Both the position numbers and the translations under genes were made by a program. From Pseudomonas sp. DNDY-54 (GTDB lineage Bacteria; Pseudomonadota; Gammaproteobacteria; Pseudomonadales; Pseudomonadaceae): a stretch of 64,000 nucleotides of DNA. The DNA lies in contig NZ_CP082271.1 of assembly GCF_019880365.1 (NCBI RefSeq), positions 1 through 64,000 on the forward strand. The letters are read 5' to 3'. Below, one piece after another: positions 35,953 to 45,481 of the stretch. Under the pieces are notes generated by a model. The model saw only the letters and a list, made by a program, of their open reading frames with translations, made no database searches and was not told the DNA's origin. Numbering within the stretch: the stretch's first letter is position 1; each line of letters starts with the position of its first letter.

Positions 35953-36930
35953 TCAGGGCAGCAGGATCGTCGAGCCGGTGGTCTTGCCAGCGGAGAGCTG
36001 GCGCTGCGCCTCGGCGGCCTCCGCGAGTGGGTAGCGTTGACCGATCTCGACCTTGATCCTTCCGCTGGCGATCATCTCAAACAGCTCGGCGGCCATGGCA
36101 CGCAGGCGCTCGGCGGTGTCGGCATAGCCGGCCAGCACCGGACGCGTCACGAACAGCGAGCCTTTTTGCGCCAGCACGCCAAGATTCACACCAGTGACGG
36201 CGCCTGAGGCATTGCCGAAGCTCACCAGCAGCCCGCGCGGTGCCACGCAATCCAGCGAGACTTCCCAACTGCTCTTACCCACCGAGTCATAGACCACCGG
36301 GCATTTCTTGCCATCGGTCAGCTCCAGCACACGCTGCACGATATCGTCCTGGCTGCGGTCGATGGTCGCCCAGGCGCCTAGCGATTTGGCCCGCTCGGCT
36401 TTTTCTACCGAACCCACCACGCCGATCAGCTGCGCGCCGATGGCCTTGGCCCACTGACAGGCAATCGAGCCCACACCGCCAGCGGCCGCATGGAAGAGTA
36501 CGGTTTCGCCCGCTTTCAGCTGGTAGACCTGCCGCAGCAGGTACTGAGTGGTCAGGCCCTTGAGCATGACGGCCGCTGCTTGCTCGTAGCTGATGCTGTC
36601 CGGCAGTTTCACCAGGTGCCGGGCCGGCAACCTGTGGTGTTCGCCGTAGGCACCCAACGGCCCCGTGGCATAGGCGACACGATCGCCAACCTTGAACTCG
36701 CTGACACCCTCGCCCACCGCTTCGATTTCGCCGGCGCCTTCCGTACCCAGGCCTGAGGGCAGGCTAGGCGGCACATAAAGCCCCCCGCGGAAATAGGTGT
36801 CGATGAAATTCAGGCCGATCGCGTGGTTACGAACCCGCACCTCACCGGCACCCGGCGCGACGAGTGGCGCGTCGACCTGCTCGAGAACCTCGGGACCACC
36901 GTGCTGGCTGAACTGAATGCGCTGCGACAT
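35953..36930 (-). CDS. qor: NADPH:quinone oxidoreductase (zeta-crystallin type)
   Basis: Zinc-independent medium-chain dehydrogenase of 325 residues that reduces quinones with NADPH. It has the N-terminal GroES-like domain (NFIDTYFRGGLY) and the nucleotide motif AAAGGVGSIACQWAK near 150. ATG 36930 follows CCAGGAG. It sits between tsaC and hemF as in other pseudomonads and is divergent from hemF. Confidence 0.93.
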   Translation of the reverse strand: MSQRIQFSQHGGPEVLEQVDAPLVAPGAGEVRVRNHAIGLNFIDTYFRGGLYVPPSLPSGLGTEGAGEIEAVGEGVSEFKVGDRVAYATGPLGAYGEHHRLPARHLVKLPDSISYEQAAAVMLKGLTTQYLLRQVYQLKAGETVLFHAAAGGVGSIACQWAKAIGAQLIGVVGSVEKAERAKSLGAWATIDRSQDDIVQRVLELTDGKKCPVVYDSVGKSSWEVSLDCVAPRGLLVSFGNASGAVTGVNLGVLAQKGSLFVTRPVLAGYADTAERLRAMAAELFEMIASGRIKVEIGQRYPLAEAAEAQRQLSAGKTTGSTILLP

Positions 36931-37082
36931 ATCGACTCCTGGGCAAATGCAAAGGAGCCTATCCAACGCTTACGGGCCGCGTTCGTCAATCGGCCGGTGA
37001 TATGCTTGCCGGCCCTTCTGTTCCAGCACCGCCGGCCCGGCCTCGCCGAGACGTCTGTGCAGCCACTTGCCAAGGTGAATGC

Positions 37083-38000
37083 GTGAACGAGCGTACCGAA
37101 GCCGTCAAAGCCTACCTGCTCGACCTGCAGGACCGTATCTGCGTCGCCTTTGAAACCGAAGACGGCGGCGCTCGCTTCGTCGAGGATGCCTGGACCCGCC
37201 CGGCAGGCGGCGGTGGCCGGACCCGGGTGATCGAGAACGGTGCACTGATCGAAAAGGGCGGCGTGAACTTCTCCCATGTCCACGGCACGGGGTTGCCGCC
37301 GTCGGCCAGTGCTCATCGCCCCGAGCTGGCAGGCCGTGGCTTCGAGGCGCTGGGTGTGTCGCTGGTGATTCACCCAGAAAACCCCTACGTGCCCACCTCC
37401 CACGCCAATGTGCGCTTCTTCATCGCTGAAAAGGAAGGCGAAGAGCCGGTCTGGTGGTTTGGCGGCGGCTTCGACCTGACGCCCTACTACGGCAACGAGG
37501 AAGACTGCATCCATTGGCATCGTGTTGCCCGTGACGCCTGTGCGCCCTTCGGGGCCGATGTCTACCCGCGCTACAAGGAGTGGTGTGACCGCTACTTCCA
37601 TATCAAGCACCGCAACGAGCCGCGCGGCGTGGGCGGGTTGTTCTTCGATGACCTGAACGACTGGGATTTCGACACCAGTTTCGCCTTCATGCGGGCGGTT
37701 GGCGACGCCTACATCGAGGCCTATCTGCCGATTGTCCAGCGCCGTAAAGCGATGCCGTTCGGCGCGCGCGAGCGCGAATTCCAGGAGCTGCGCCGCGGCC
37801 GTTACGTGGAATACAACCTGGTCTACGACCGCGGCACGCTGTTTGGCTTGCAATCCGGTGGGCGCACAGAATCGATTCTGATGTCGCTGCCGCCGCTGGT
37901 GCGCTGGGGGTACGACAAGCATCCCGAGCCCGGCACGCCGGAAGCGCGACTCACCGACTATTTTCTGCAGCATCGCGACTGGCTCGGCGAGCAGCCCTGA
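37083..38000 (+). CDS. hemF: Oxygen-dependent coproporphyrinogen III oxidase
   Basis: Aerobic haem-pathway enzyme converting coproporphyrinogen III to protoporphyrinogen IX. From GTG 37083 the product is 305 residues, starting with the conserved VKAYLLDLQDRIC. Motifs include GGVNFSHVHG, HPENPYVPTSHANVRFF and WWFGGGFDLTPYYG, with metal-ligand His residues. The upstream in-frame extension is Pro/Arg-rich and unconserved. Confidence 0.95.
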   Translation: MNERTEAVKAYLLDLQDRICVAFETEDGGARFVEDAWTRPAGGGGRTRVIENGALIEKGGVNFSHVHGTGLPPSASAHRPELAGRGFEALGVSLVIHPENPYVPTSHANVRFFIAEKEGEEPVWWFGGGFDLTPYYGNEEDCIHWHRVARDACAPFGADVYPRYKEWCDRYFHIKHRNEPRGVGGLFFDDLNDWDFDTSFAFMRAVGDAYIEAYLPIVQRRKAMPFGAREREFQELRRGRYVEYNLVYDRGTLFGLQSGGRTESILMSLPPLVRWGYDKHPEPGTPEARLTDYFLQHRDWLGEQP

Positions 38001-38043
38001 CCCGGGTCCTCTGCTGTAATCGCTACGACAATCAGGAGCATTC

Positions 38044-38862
38044 ATGGATCGCTACGGCGTCTTCGGCAACCCCATCGGCCACAGCAAGTCACCGCAGATT
38101 CACCGTCTGTTTGCCGAGCAAACCGGCCAGGCACTCAGCTACGAGCCTCTGCTAGCGCCACTGGACGACTTCCCCGCTTTTGCTCGGGACTTCTTCCTGC
38201 ATGGGTTGGGCGCCAATGTCACCGTGCCGTTCAAGGAGCAGGCCTTTCGACTGGCCGACCAGCTAAGCGAACGCGCGCAGCGGGCGGGCGCCGTGAATAC
38301 CCTGAAAAAGCTGGAAGACGGCACGCTGCTGGGCGACAACACCGATGGCCTCGGCCTGGTACGGGACCTGCTGGATAACGCCGGCGTGACCTTGCAGGGC
38401 AAACGCATCCTGCTGCTGGGCGCGGGCGGCGCTGTACGTGGCGTGTTGGAGCCGCTGCTGGCGCAACACCCTGCAGACCTGGTGATCGCCAACCGCACGC
38501 TGAGCAAGGCTGAGCAGCTGGCCGGCGAATTCGCCGAACTGGGCCCGGTCAGTGCGTGCGCATTCGAAGCGCTGCACGCGCCGTTCGATGTGATCATCAA
38601 CGGCACCTCAGCCAGCCTCGGCGGTGAGCTGCCGCCGCTTGCCGACAGCCTGGTGCGGTCGGGTACGACCCTTTGCTACGACATGATGTATGGCGCCGAG
38701 CCGACGCCGTTCTGCCAATGGGCCGCCAACCTGGGCGCGTTGACCCGTGACGGTTTGGGGATGCTCGTCGAGCAGGCTGCTGCAGCTTTCGAACTGTGGC
38801 GCGGCGTACGGCCGGACTCCGCGCCTGTTCTCGCCCAGTTGCGCCAACAGTTGGCTGGCTGA
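38044..38862 (+). CDS. aroE: Shikimate dehydrogenase
   Basis: NADPH-dependent reduction of 3-dehydroshikimate in aromatic amino acid synthesis. The 272-residue protein shows GNPIGHSKSPQIH, the catalytic Lys in VPFKE (K64), the catalytic Asp in DNTDGLGL (D101) and the NADP loop LLGAGGAVRGV. ATG 38044 lies 43 bp after hemF on the same strand, a common pairing. Confidence 0.96.
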   Translation: MDRYGVFGNPIGHSKSPQIHRLFAEQTGQALSYEPLLAPLDDFPAFARDFFLHGLGANVTVPFKEQAFRLADQLSERAQRAGAVNTLKKLEDGTLLGDNTDGLGLVRDLLDNAGVTLQGKRILLLGAGGAVRGVLEPLLAQHPADLVIANRTLSKAEQLAGEFAELGPVSACAFEALHAPFDVIINGTSASLGGELPPLADSLVRSGTTLCYDMMYGAEPTPFCQWAANLGALTRDGLGMLVEQAAAAFELWRGVRPDSAPVLAQLRQQLAG

Positions 38863-38869
38863 GGACCAC

Positions 38870-39481
38870 TTAGATCCGAAAGTGGATTTCCTGATGCAGA
38901 TGCTGCGGCGTTTCCAGTTCATCCACCATGCCGGCGGCGATGCGCCGAAGCTGCACGCGGCGATCACTATTATCCAGCCCCTCAAGGTTGCTGAAATCTT
39001 CGATCGACAGGTCCTCGCCGCCGGTCTCGACATCGACCAGCGTCCATTTCAGCGGGTGCTCGGCGATGCGTTGAAGCGCGGCGATCACCCCGGCTTCCTC
39101 GCGACGCGCACTGAATTCCGCCGCCAGCAGCAGGCGTTCAACACCGACTTTCGGCAGTCCGGACAGCAAGGCGTCGACCGCTTGATAGAAATCCTGCGGT
39201 TGCCCTGCTGCGGCCTCACCGGAAGCGGTGGGCACCGATGGGCTGTCGTACAAACAGATCACCGCATCCATGCCGGCTACGCTCTGCGACACGCTGATGG
39301 CATCGAACAGATCGCCGGTTTTTGCGCGTAGCCCAGGGCGCACGGTCATCGAGTTGAGATCGTCGACCAGCGTGACGACCTCATGCTGACGGCTCAGTAG
39401 CTCGCACAGCAACGCGTTACCCAGGCTTGAGTGCGCCCCGTAGAGCGCAAACTTGAGTCGAGGCGTTTCGGCGTTGAGCAT
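38870..39481 (-). CDS. NAD(P)-binding Rossmann-fold protein of unknown role
   Basis: 203 residues with an SDR/NmrA-like start (LKFALYGAHSSLGNALLCELLSRQHEVVTLVDDL). The dinucleotide motif G-x-x-x-x-x-G is weak compared with active epimerases, and no YxxxK catalytic pair is clear. Probably a divergent NAD(P)-binding protein. It is convergent with aroE (7-bp gap) and follows a DUF883 gene on the same strand 12 bp away, so the two may be coexpressed. Confidence 0.65.
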   Translation of the reverse strand: MLNAETPRLKFALYGAHSSLGNALLCELLSRQHEVVTLVDDLNSMTVRPGLRAKTGDLFDAISVSQSVAGMDAVICLYDSPSVPTASGEAAAGQPQDFYQAVDALLSGLPKVGVERLLLAAEFSARREEAGVIAALQRIAEHPLKWTLVDVETGGEDLSIEDFSNLEGLDNSDRRVQLRRIAAGMVDELETPQHLHQEIHFRI

Positions 39482-39493
39482 GTGCAGCGACCC

Positions 39494-39805
39494 TTAGCGG
39501 CGCGTGACCAGATAGCCGATCAGCGCCACGGCGCCGGCGGCCAACGCGACCGTGCTCAGGGGATGCTCGCGCGCGCATTCCCGCGCCATCCGGCTGGCTT
39601 CGCGACCACGCTTGGACAGGTCACGGCGATGCGTGTCGAAGTCCGCGTCGTGCCATAGCGACTCAGCGCGCGCGCGCAGTGAGTTGAAACGATGGCGCGA
39701 TTCGCGCGTTGCGTCGTGCTTGAGTTCGTCAAGCGCGGCCATCAGGTTCTGGATTTCGCTCTCGATCTCGTCGCGTGTCGTGGGTTTGCGAGTGAAGCGG
39801 GACAT
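39494..39805 (-). CDS. DUF883/ElaB-YqjD-like membrane-anchored protein
   Basis: 103 residues. The N-terminal two-thirds is charged and helical (DEIESEIQNLMAALDELKHDA...). The C-terminus is a single hydrophobic anchor, STVALAAGAVALIGYLV, followed by TRR, preceded by the characteristic EHPLSTVA block (family form R-x-x-P). E. coli ElaB/YqjD bind ribosomes at the inner membrane in stationary phase. A GGGGAGAA ribosome site precedes ATG 39805. Confidence 0.85.
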   Translation of the reverse strand: MSRFTRKPTTRDEIESEIQNLMAALDELKHDATRESRHRFNSLRARAESLWHDADFDTHRRDLSKRGREASRMARECAREHPLSTVALAAGAVALIGYLVTRR

Positions 39806-40235
39806 AAATGTTCTCCCCTTTGAATGTGCTGGGTTGGACTCCGTGAACGGCCGAAGGTGCAGCTACGCGACGATCCGTCACTTCGCGTCGTTAGGCAGCG
39901 GACCAGCACGAGGCCAACGGGTTCCCGTCCGTCGGGGCGGTTGCTGAGAAGCGGTCGGCCGCCGATAGCAAGGGAAACGCCTAGCGCCGTGCCATGGGAA
40001 TGGCGGGCCCACCGGCGAGACAGCCAGTGTTCTTCTACACTCATGGCGTTGCGCTGCACCGCGCGCCGCCCAGCAACACGCGAAACGGCTACAGGGAGAC
40101 GGCCGAGAACGGCGCGGAGTGCGTCGAAATATAGTCGGTACAGGGCCTTATCTCTGGGCCGGGGTTACCTATAATGCGCGCCGCGTCCGTCGGCTTCGGC
40201 GCGTCTCTTTCACTGCCAATTCATCGGTGTCCGTC
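39806..40235. other. Non-coding gap with a promoter for pbpG
   Basis: 430 bp between divergent genes. No convincing gene: the open frames here are Arg/Ser/Pro-rich shadows. TATAAT at 40170-40175 with TTATCT 16 bp upstream is the best sigma-70 promoter candidate, pointing at pbpG. The rest shows nothing I can name. Confidence 0.5.
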
Positions 40236-41180
40236 TTGAAATTTCGTCATTCCCTCCTCGGTCTGTTTATCGCCTGTAGCAGTGTCATCGTTTCCCCTGC
40301 TGCGACTGCCGCCACGCCCCCTGCCGTCAAACAACAGGAGCTGGCCTCCACCAGCGCGCTGCTGATTGACTTGAAGACCAACGAAGTCCTGTACGCCAGT
40401 AACCCCGACGTGGTCGTGCCCATCGCGTCGGTGACCAAGCTGATGACCGCCATGGTGGCGTTGGATGCAAAGCTGCCGCTAGACCAGCGTCTGCCCATAA
40501 CCATCCGCGACGCGCGGGAAATGCAGGGTGTGTTTTCGCGTGTGCGTATTGGTAGCGAAGTCAGCCGGCGCGAAATGCTCCTGATGACCCTGATGTCCTC
40601 CGAGAACCGCGCCGCCGCGAGCCTGGCGCACCATTACCCGGGCGGCTACCGCGCGTTCATCCAGGCCATGAACACCAAAGCGAAAGCGCTGGGCATGACG
40701 GACACACGCTACGTCGAGCCCACCGGCCTGTCCGCGCAGAACGTGTCCAGCGCGCATGACCTGGTGAAGCTGCTCAAGGCCAGCCAGGCCTACCCGCTGA
40801 TCGAGCAGTTCAGCACCACCCCAGAAAAGACCGTCGCCTTCAGCAAGCCGAGCTACAGCCTTGGTTTCCGCAACACCAACGGCCTGGTACGCAAGCCGGA
40901 CTGGAGCATCCAGGTGACCAAAACCGGTTTCACCAATGCTGCTGGTCACTGCCTGGTGATGCGCACTGTCATGGATAAGCGCGAGGTGGCCTTCGTGGTG
41001 CTGGATGCGTTCGGCAAGTACACCCATATCGCCGACGCCAGCCGCCTGAAGAAGTGGGTAGAGACCGGCAAGGTCACGCCGGTTGCGCCGGCAGCACTGG
41101 CCTACAAGCAGCAGAAGATGGCGCAGCGGCAACTGGCTGGCGCAGCGGCCGCGTCAGCGACGGTCGTCGGGACGCGCTAG
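40236..41180 (+). CDS. pbpG: D-alanyl-D-alanine endopeptidase (PBP7 type)
   Basis: Periplasmic low-molecular-weight penicillin-binding protein trimming peptidoglycan cross-links. 314 residues from TTG 40236: signal peptide KFRHSLLGLFIACSSVIVSPAATA, then the serine-protease-like PBP domain with SVTK (S65-K68), S-x-N (S122-N124) and KTG (K229). GTG 40227 is an alternative start three codons earlier; neither has a clear ribosome site. A basic C-terminal tail may contact membrane or wall. Confidence 0.9.
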   Translation: MKFRHSLLGLFIACSSVIVSPAATAATPPAVKQQELASTSALLIDLKTNEVLYASNPDVVVPIASVTKLMTAMVALDAKLPLDQRLPITIRDAREMQGVFSRVRIGSEVSRREMLLMTLMSSENRAAASLAHHYPGGYRAFIQAMNTKAKALGMTDTRYVEPTGLSAQNVSSAHDLVKLLKASQAYPLIEQFSTTPEKTVAFSKPSYSLGFRNTNGLVRKPDWSIQVTKTGFTNAAGHCLVMRTVMDKREVAFVVLDAFGKYTHIADASRLKKWVETGKVTPVAPAALAYKQQKMAQRQLAGAAAASATVVGTR

Positions 41181-41461
41181 ATCCTGCCACGCCACTGCCC
41201 CGCCTGAACTGGAATAACCTCCGCCCGCGGTGATCGCCGCGGGGCGAGAGATTGCCAGGGCGACGGCGTCTCCGAGCCTCCCGCGCTGGATGCGCCCGGC
41301 TGCTGCGGTTGGCCAGCCACTGACGACGCCCCGCCAACCCGCGGGCCCTTCCCGGTTCGTCTCCGCATTAAGTGTTCGCTGCATTTCCAATGCAACGATG
41401 CCGGTACGTTCGACTCAAACGACTACATTTCCCCACAGCGCACCGGGAACCCAACGTCGTT

Positions 41462-43531
41462 ATGAGCACACCAGACAACGCCTATATCGAGTGGCTGGAA
41501 AGCCAGTCCATGCTTCACATGGCCCGTGAGCGGGCGCGACTCTACGCCGGCCAGGCGAGGCTCTGGCAAAGGCCATATGCCCAGGCGCGACCGCGCGATG
41601 CCAGTGCGATTTCCTCGGTCTGGTTCACCGCCTACCCGGCGGCGATCATCACGCCTGAAGGCGGCTCGGTGCTGCAGGCGCTGGGGGATGATCGGCTCTG
41701 GAGCGCCTTGTCTGAGCTTGGCGTGCAGGGCATTCACAACGGGCCGATGAAGCGCTCCGGCGGCCTGCGTGGTCGGCAGTACACGCCCACAATCGACGGC
41801 AATTTCGACCGCATCAGCTTCGACATCGACCCCAATCTCGGCACCGAGGCGGAGATGCAGCAGCTCAGCCGCATGGCGGCGGCGCACAACGCCATCGTCA
41901 TCGATGACATCGTGCCGGCGCACACCGGCAAGGGCGCAGATTTCCGCCTCGCCGAAATGGCTTACGGCGATTACCCCGGCCTCTACCACATGGTCGAGAT
42001 CAATGAAGAAGACTGGCCGCTGCTGCCGGACGTGCCCAAGGGCCGGGATGCGATCAACCTGCCGCCCCCGGTGGTCGACCAGCTCAAGGACAAGCACTAC
42101 ATCGTCGGCCAGCTGCAGCGAGTGATCTTCTTCGAGCCGGGCATCAAGGACACCGACTGGAGCGTGACGGGCACCGTGACCGGCGTCGACGGTAAGCGCC
42201 GACGCTGGGTCTACCTGCACTACTTCAAGGAAGGCCAGCCGTCATTGAACTGGCTGGACCCGACCTTCGCCGCCCAACAGCTGATCATCGGCGATGCGCT
42301 GCATGCCATCGACGTGTCCGGCGCGCGGGTGTTGCGCCTGGATGCCAACGGCTTTCTCGGCGTCGAGCGCCGCGCCGAAGGTACGGCCTGGTCCGAGAGC
42401 CATCCGCTGTCGGTGACCGGCAACCAGCTCATCGCGGGTGCCATTCGCAAGGCCGGCGGCTTCAGCTTCCAGGAGCTGAACCTGACCATCGACGACATCG
42501 CCTCGATGTCCCACGGCGGCGCCGACCTGTCCTACGACTTCATCACCCGCCCTGCGTATCACCACGCGCTGGTCACGGGCGACACCGAGTTCCTGCGTCT
42601 GATGCTGCGCGAGGTCCACGCGTTCGGCATCGATCCGGCCTCGCTGATCCATGCGATGCAGAACCACGACGAGCTGACGCTGGAACTGGTGCATTTCTGG
42701 ACGCTGCACGCCTACGACCATTACCACTACCACGGTCAAACCCTGTCCGGCGGCATCCTCCGTGAGCACATCCGTGAGGAAATGTACGAACGCCTGACCG
42801 GCGAGCATGCGCCCTACAACCTCAAGTTCGTCACCAACGGCGTGTCCTGTACCACCGTCAGCGTGATCACGGCGGCGCTGGGCATCCGTGATCTCAACAC
42901 CATCAGCGCGGCCGATATCGAGCAGATCCAGCGCCTGCATATCCTGCTGGTGATGTTCAACGCTATGCAGCCCGGCGTGTTCGCCCTCTCCGGTTGGGAC
43001 CTGGTCGGTGCGTTGCCGCTGGAAGCCGAGCAAGTCGAACACCTGATGACCGAAGGCGACACCCGCTGGCTGCACCGCGGCGGCTATGACCTGGCCGATA
43101 TCGCACCCGAGGTGGAAACCTCCAGCGAAGGCCTGCCCAAGGCGCGCTCGCTGTACGGCAGCCTCGTCGAGCAGCTGAAGAACACCGGCTCGTTCGCCTG
43201 CCAGCTCAAGCGCATTCTTAGCGTACGCCGCGCCTACGACATCGCGGCGAGCAAGCAGATACTGATTCCGGACGTGCAGGCGCCGGGTCTGCTGGTGATG
43301 GTTCACGAGCTGCCTGCGGGCAAGGGCGTGCAGATCACTGCACTCAACTTCAGTGCCGAAACCATCAGCGAGACGGTCACCCTCCCCGGCGTTGCGCCCG
43401 GCCCGGTGGTGGACATCATTCATGAAAGCATCGAGGGCGACCTCACCGAGAACGGCGAGATGACCTTCAACCTCGACCCCTACGAGGGGCTGGCGCTTCG
43501 GGTAGTGAGTGCGGCGTCGCCGGTGCTCTGA
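41462..43531 (+). CDS. treS: Trehalose synthase (maltose alpha-D-glucosyltransferase)
   Basis: GH13 enzyme that interconverts maltose and trehalose, a compatible solute. The 689-residue length and sequence agree closely with the P. stutzeri enzyme as I remember it. The catalytic triad is visible: nucleophile D294 in LRLDANGF, acid/base E338 in FQELNL and D403 in NHDEL. No maltokinase domain is fused. ATG 41462 is preceded by 281 bp of non-coding sequence without a clear promoter. It stands alone here, with no treY, treZ or glgE beside it. Confidence 0.92.
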   Translation: MSTPDNAYIEWLESQSMLHMARERARLYAGQARLWQRPYAQARPRDASAISSVWFTAYPAAIITPEGGSVLQALGDDRLWSALSELGVQGIHNGPMKRSGGLRGRQYTPTIDGNFDRISFDIDPNLGTEAEMQQLSRMAAAHNAIVIDDIVPAHTGKGADFRLAEMAYGDYPGLYHMVEINEEDWPLLPDVPKGRDAINLPPPVVDQLKDKHYIVGQLQRVIFFEPGIKDTDWSVTGTVTGVDGKRRRWVYLHYFKEGQPSLNWLDPTFAAQQLIIGDALHAIDVSGARVLRLDANGFLGVERRAEGTAWSESHPLSVTGNQLIAGAIRKAGGFSFQELNLTIDDIASMSHGGADLSYDFITRPAYHHALVTGDTEFLRLMLREVHAFGIDPASLIHAMQNHDELTLELVHFWTLHAYDHYHYHGQTLSGGILREHIREEMYERLTGEHAPYNLKFVTNGVSCTTVSVITAALGIRDLNTISAADIEQIQRLHILLVMFNAMQPGVFALSGWDLVGALPLEAEQVEHLMTEGDTRWLHRGGYDLADIAPEVETSSEGLPKARSLYGSLVEQLKNTGSFACQLKRILSVRRAYDIAASKQILIPDVQAPGLLVMVHELPAGKGVQITALNFSAETISETVTLPGVAPGPVVDIIHESIEGDLTENGEMTFNLDPYEGLALRVVSAASPVL

Positions 43532-43738
43532 ATGACGTCGCTGGGCCAGCCACCAGCTCTGGTGCCTGGCTTGGCATCCCGGCGCAGGTGCGTTGGTCGC
43601 CTGGGGTTCGGAATATCTGAACGATCCGGGCCCCACCTCCTCTGCTGCATAGCAGGGCAGTGCCGCATGGACCGAATGCTCGAACTCGCCCGATTTGGCG
43701 CCGCCGCCCGCGTTCCGAAACCGCACAAGGAGACGCAC

Positions 43739-43951
43739 ATGGACATCGAACTACGCATACGCGAACGGGCCTACGAAATCTGGGATGCTCAAGGTCAGCC
43801 CAACGGCCAGGACGCCGAGCACTGGTTGCTGGCTCGGGAAGAGGTCGAACACTTCTACAAGAAAGAGGCGATCCGCGGGCCGGCAGTGTGGAAAAGCAAA
43901 CAGAGAGTCTTGATGCCGAGACCGGACCGGCGTAACAGACGACAAGCCTGA
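43739..43951 (+). CDS. DUF2934 small protein (copy 1)
   Basis: 70-residue hydrophilic protein with the DUF2934 signature RIRERAYEIWDAQGQPNGQDAEHWLLAREEVE. ATG 43739 follows AAGGAGACGCAC, a strong ribosome site. Function unknown. A second, clearly related copy lies at 47733. The 207 bp between treS and this gene show nothing else. Confidence 0.82.
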   Translation: MDIELRIRERAYEIWDAQGQPNGQDAEHWLLAREEVEHFYKKEAIRGPAVWKSKQRVLMPRPDRRNRRQA

Positions 43952-44140
43952 ACTGAACCCACTGTTCAATCCGCCCGTGATCGTTTTCTCGGCGGGTTGG
44001 GCACGCACCCCATCTAAGTAAGCACTCGAATCTCAGCCTCGTCATCTCTCAGGGGTTGGCGCCCGGCGCGGCGCGCACTACCGTGTGGCATCGATTTTCA
44101 AGCAGACATCACAATCCGGCTTTCGAAGGAGGAGTCATTC

Positions 44141-45142
44141 ATGACCGCGGAAACCATGCGCCACGTCGATCATCGCCCCGGTGGAGACGCCGATTGCCTG
44201 CGGCTGGCCGAAGGCCCCGTACCGCAGCCCGGCCCGCACGATGTGCTGGTCCGCGTGGCCTATGCCGGGATCAACCGTCCGGACGTGTTTCAGCGCTCCG
44301 GCAGCTATCCGCCACCGCCGGATGCTTCGCCGCTGCTGGGCCTGGAGATCGCCGGCGAAATCGTCGCCCTCGGCGCTGAGGTCAGTGGCTGGAAGGTGGG
44401 CGATCAGGTCTGTGCGCTGACACCGGGTGGTGGCTACGCCGAATACTGCGTGGCGCCTGCCGAACACTGCCTGCCGGTCCCGACGGGTTTTTCGCTGCTG
44501 GAAGCCGCCGCGCTACCGGAAACCTATTTCACCGTGTGGAGCAATGTGTTCGACCGTGCCCACCTGAAAGCCGGCGAGACCTTCCTCGTGCATGGCGGCT
44601 CCAGCGGGATCGGTCTGACGGCGATCCAGTTGGCCAAGCAGTTCGGCGCGACGGTCTTCACCACCGTCGGCAACCGCGAGAAGATCGAGGCCTGCCAGCG
44701 CGCCGGCGCGGACCGGGTGATCAACTATCACGAGGAAGATTTCGTTGAAGTCGTGGCCCAGGCGACCGAAGGGAATGGCGTCGACGTCATCCTCGACATG
44801 GTCGGCGGCGACTACATACCGCGTAACGTCAAATCCCTCGCGGTGGAGGGGCGGCTGGTGCAGATCGCCTTCCTCAAGGGCGCTCGGGTCGAGCTCGACG
44901 CCGCGCCCATCATGCGCAAGCGCCTGACCTTCACGGGCTCGACCCTGCGCCCGCGCAGCCGAGCGGACAAAGCTGATATTGCCAAGGCGCTCCAGGCGAA
45001 CGTCTGGCCGTTGCTGGAACAAGGGCTGTGCCGTCCGGTGATCCACGCCACCTTCCCGCTTGCCGACGCGGCAGAGGCGCACCGGCTGATGGAAAGCAGC
45101 CAGCATATCGGCAAGATCATGCTGAAAGTCGCCCCGAAATAG
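44141..45142 (+). CDS. NAD(P)H quinone oxidoreductase (PIG3 type)
   Basis: 333-residue medium-chain dehydrogenase without zinc. The N-terminal GroES-like domain has GINRPDVFQRSGSYPPPPDASPLLGLEIAG. The NADPH motif VHGGSSGIGLTAIQLAKQFGA lies near 150-170, and the tail VDVILDMVGGDYIPRN is typical of the PIG3/TP53I3 branch. The GGAGGAG site favours ATG 44141 over ATG 44156. A paralog of the qor gene at 36 kb, but of a different subgroup. Confidence 0.9.
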   Translation: MTAETMRHVDHRPGGDADCLRLAEGPVPQPGPHDVLVRVAYAGINRPDVFQRSGSYPPPPDASPLLGLEIAGEIVALGAEVSGWKVGDQVCALTPGGGYAEYCVAPAEHCLPVPTGFSLLEAAALPETYFTVWSNVFDRAHLKAGETFLVHGGSSGIGLTAIQLAKQFGATVFTTVGNREKIEACQRAGADRVINYHEEDFVEVVAQATEGNGVDVILDMVGGDYIPRNVKSLAVEGRLVQIAFLKGARVELDAAPIMRKRLTFTGSTLRPRSRADKADIAKALQANVWPLLEQGLCRPVIHATFPLADAAEAHRLMESSQHIGKIMLKVAPK

Positions 45143-45481
45143 GACCGCTACGCCAGCTCCCGGGCGTCTGTCCCGTGGGGCTGGTTCATGACCGGCCCGA
45201 TCCGTCTGCGGCCTCGTTGAGGATGGCGGACCCGATGGCATCTTCGGCCCCTCAGGTATACAGGCACGCAACCGCCCCGGTCCCGCCCATCAGGTGCGGG
45301 AGTAATGGCTAAGTGATTGCATTATGCTTTCACGGCTGAACGCTTTTCCCGCTTCGCCTTCTAAATCTTAGACGCCGCGACAGTGCGCACGACGTGATCG
45401 TGGTGCCTGCCGCGGCGCGCGCGATCCGCCCGATTTTTGCCGCAACGCCCAGCGCCCGGCCCCAACCTAGAACCTCAGCCT
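45143..45481. other. Non-coding gap before the first hybrid kinase
   Basis: 339 bp with no credible open frame of its own and no clear palindrome. The stretch around 45310-45350 is AT-richer (ATTGCATTATGCTTTC) and may hold a promoter, but no good -35/-10 pair stands out. Confidence 0.4.

Noticed and set aside
39742..40174. Small frames in the DUF883-pbpG gap
   Set aside because: Arg/Ser/Pro-rich products on both strands, no ribosome site, overlapping a promoter region.
41181..41461. A possible small gene between pbpG and treS
   Set aside because: Overlapping short frames on both strands with no consistent start or motif; treated as non-coding.
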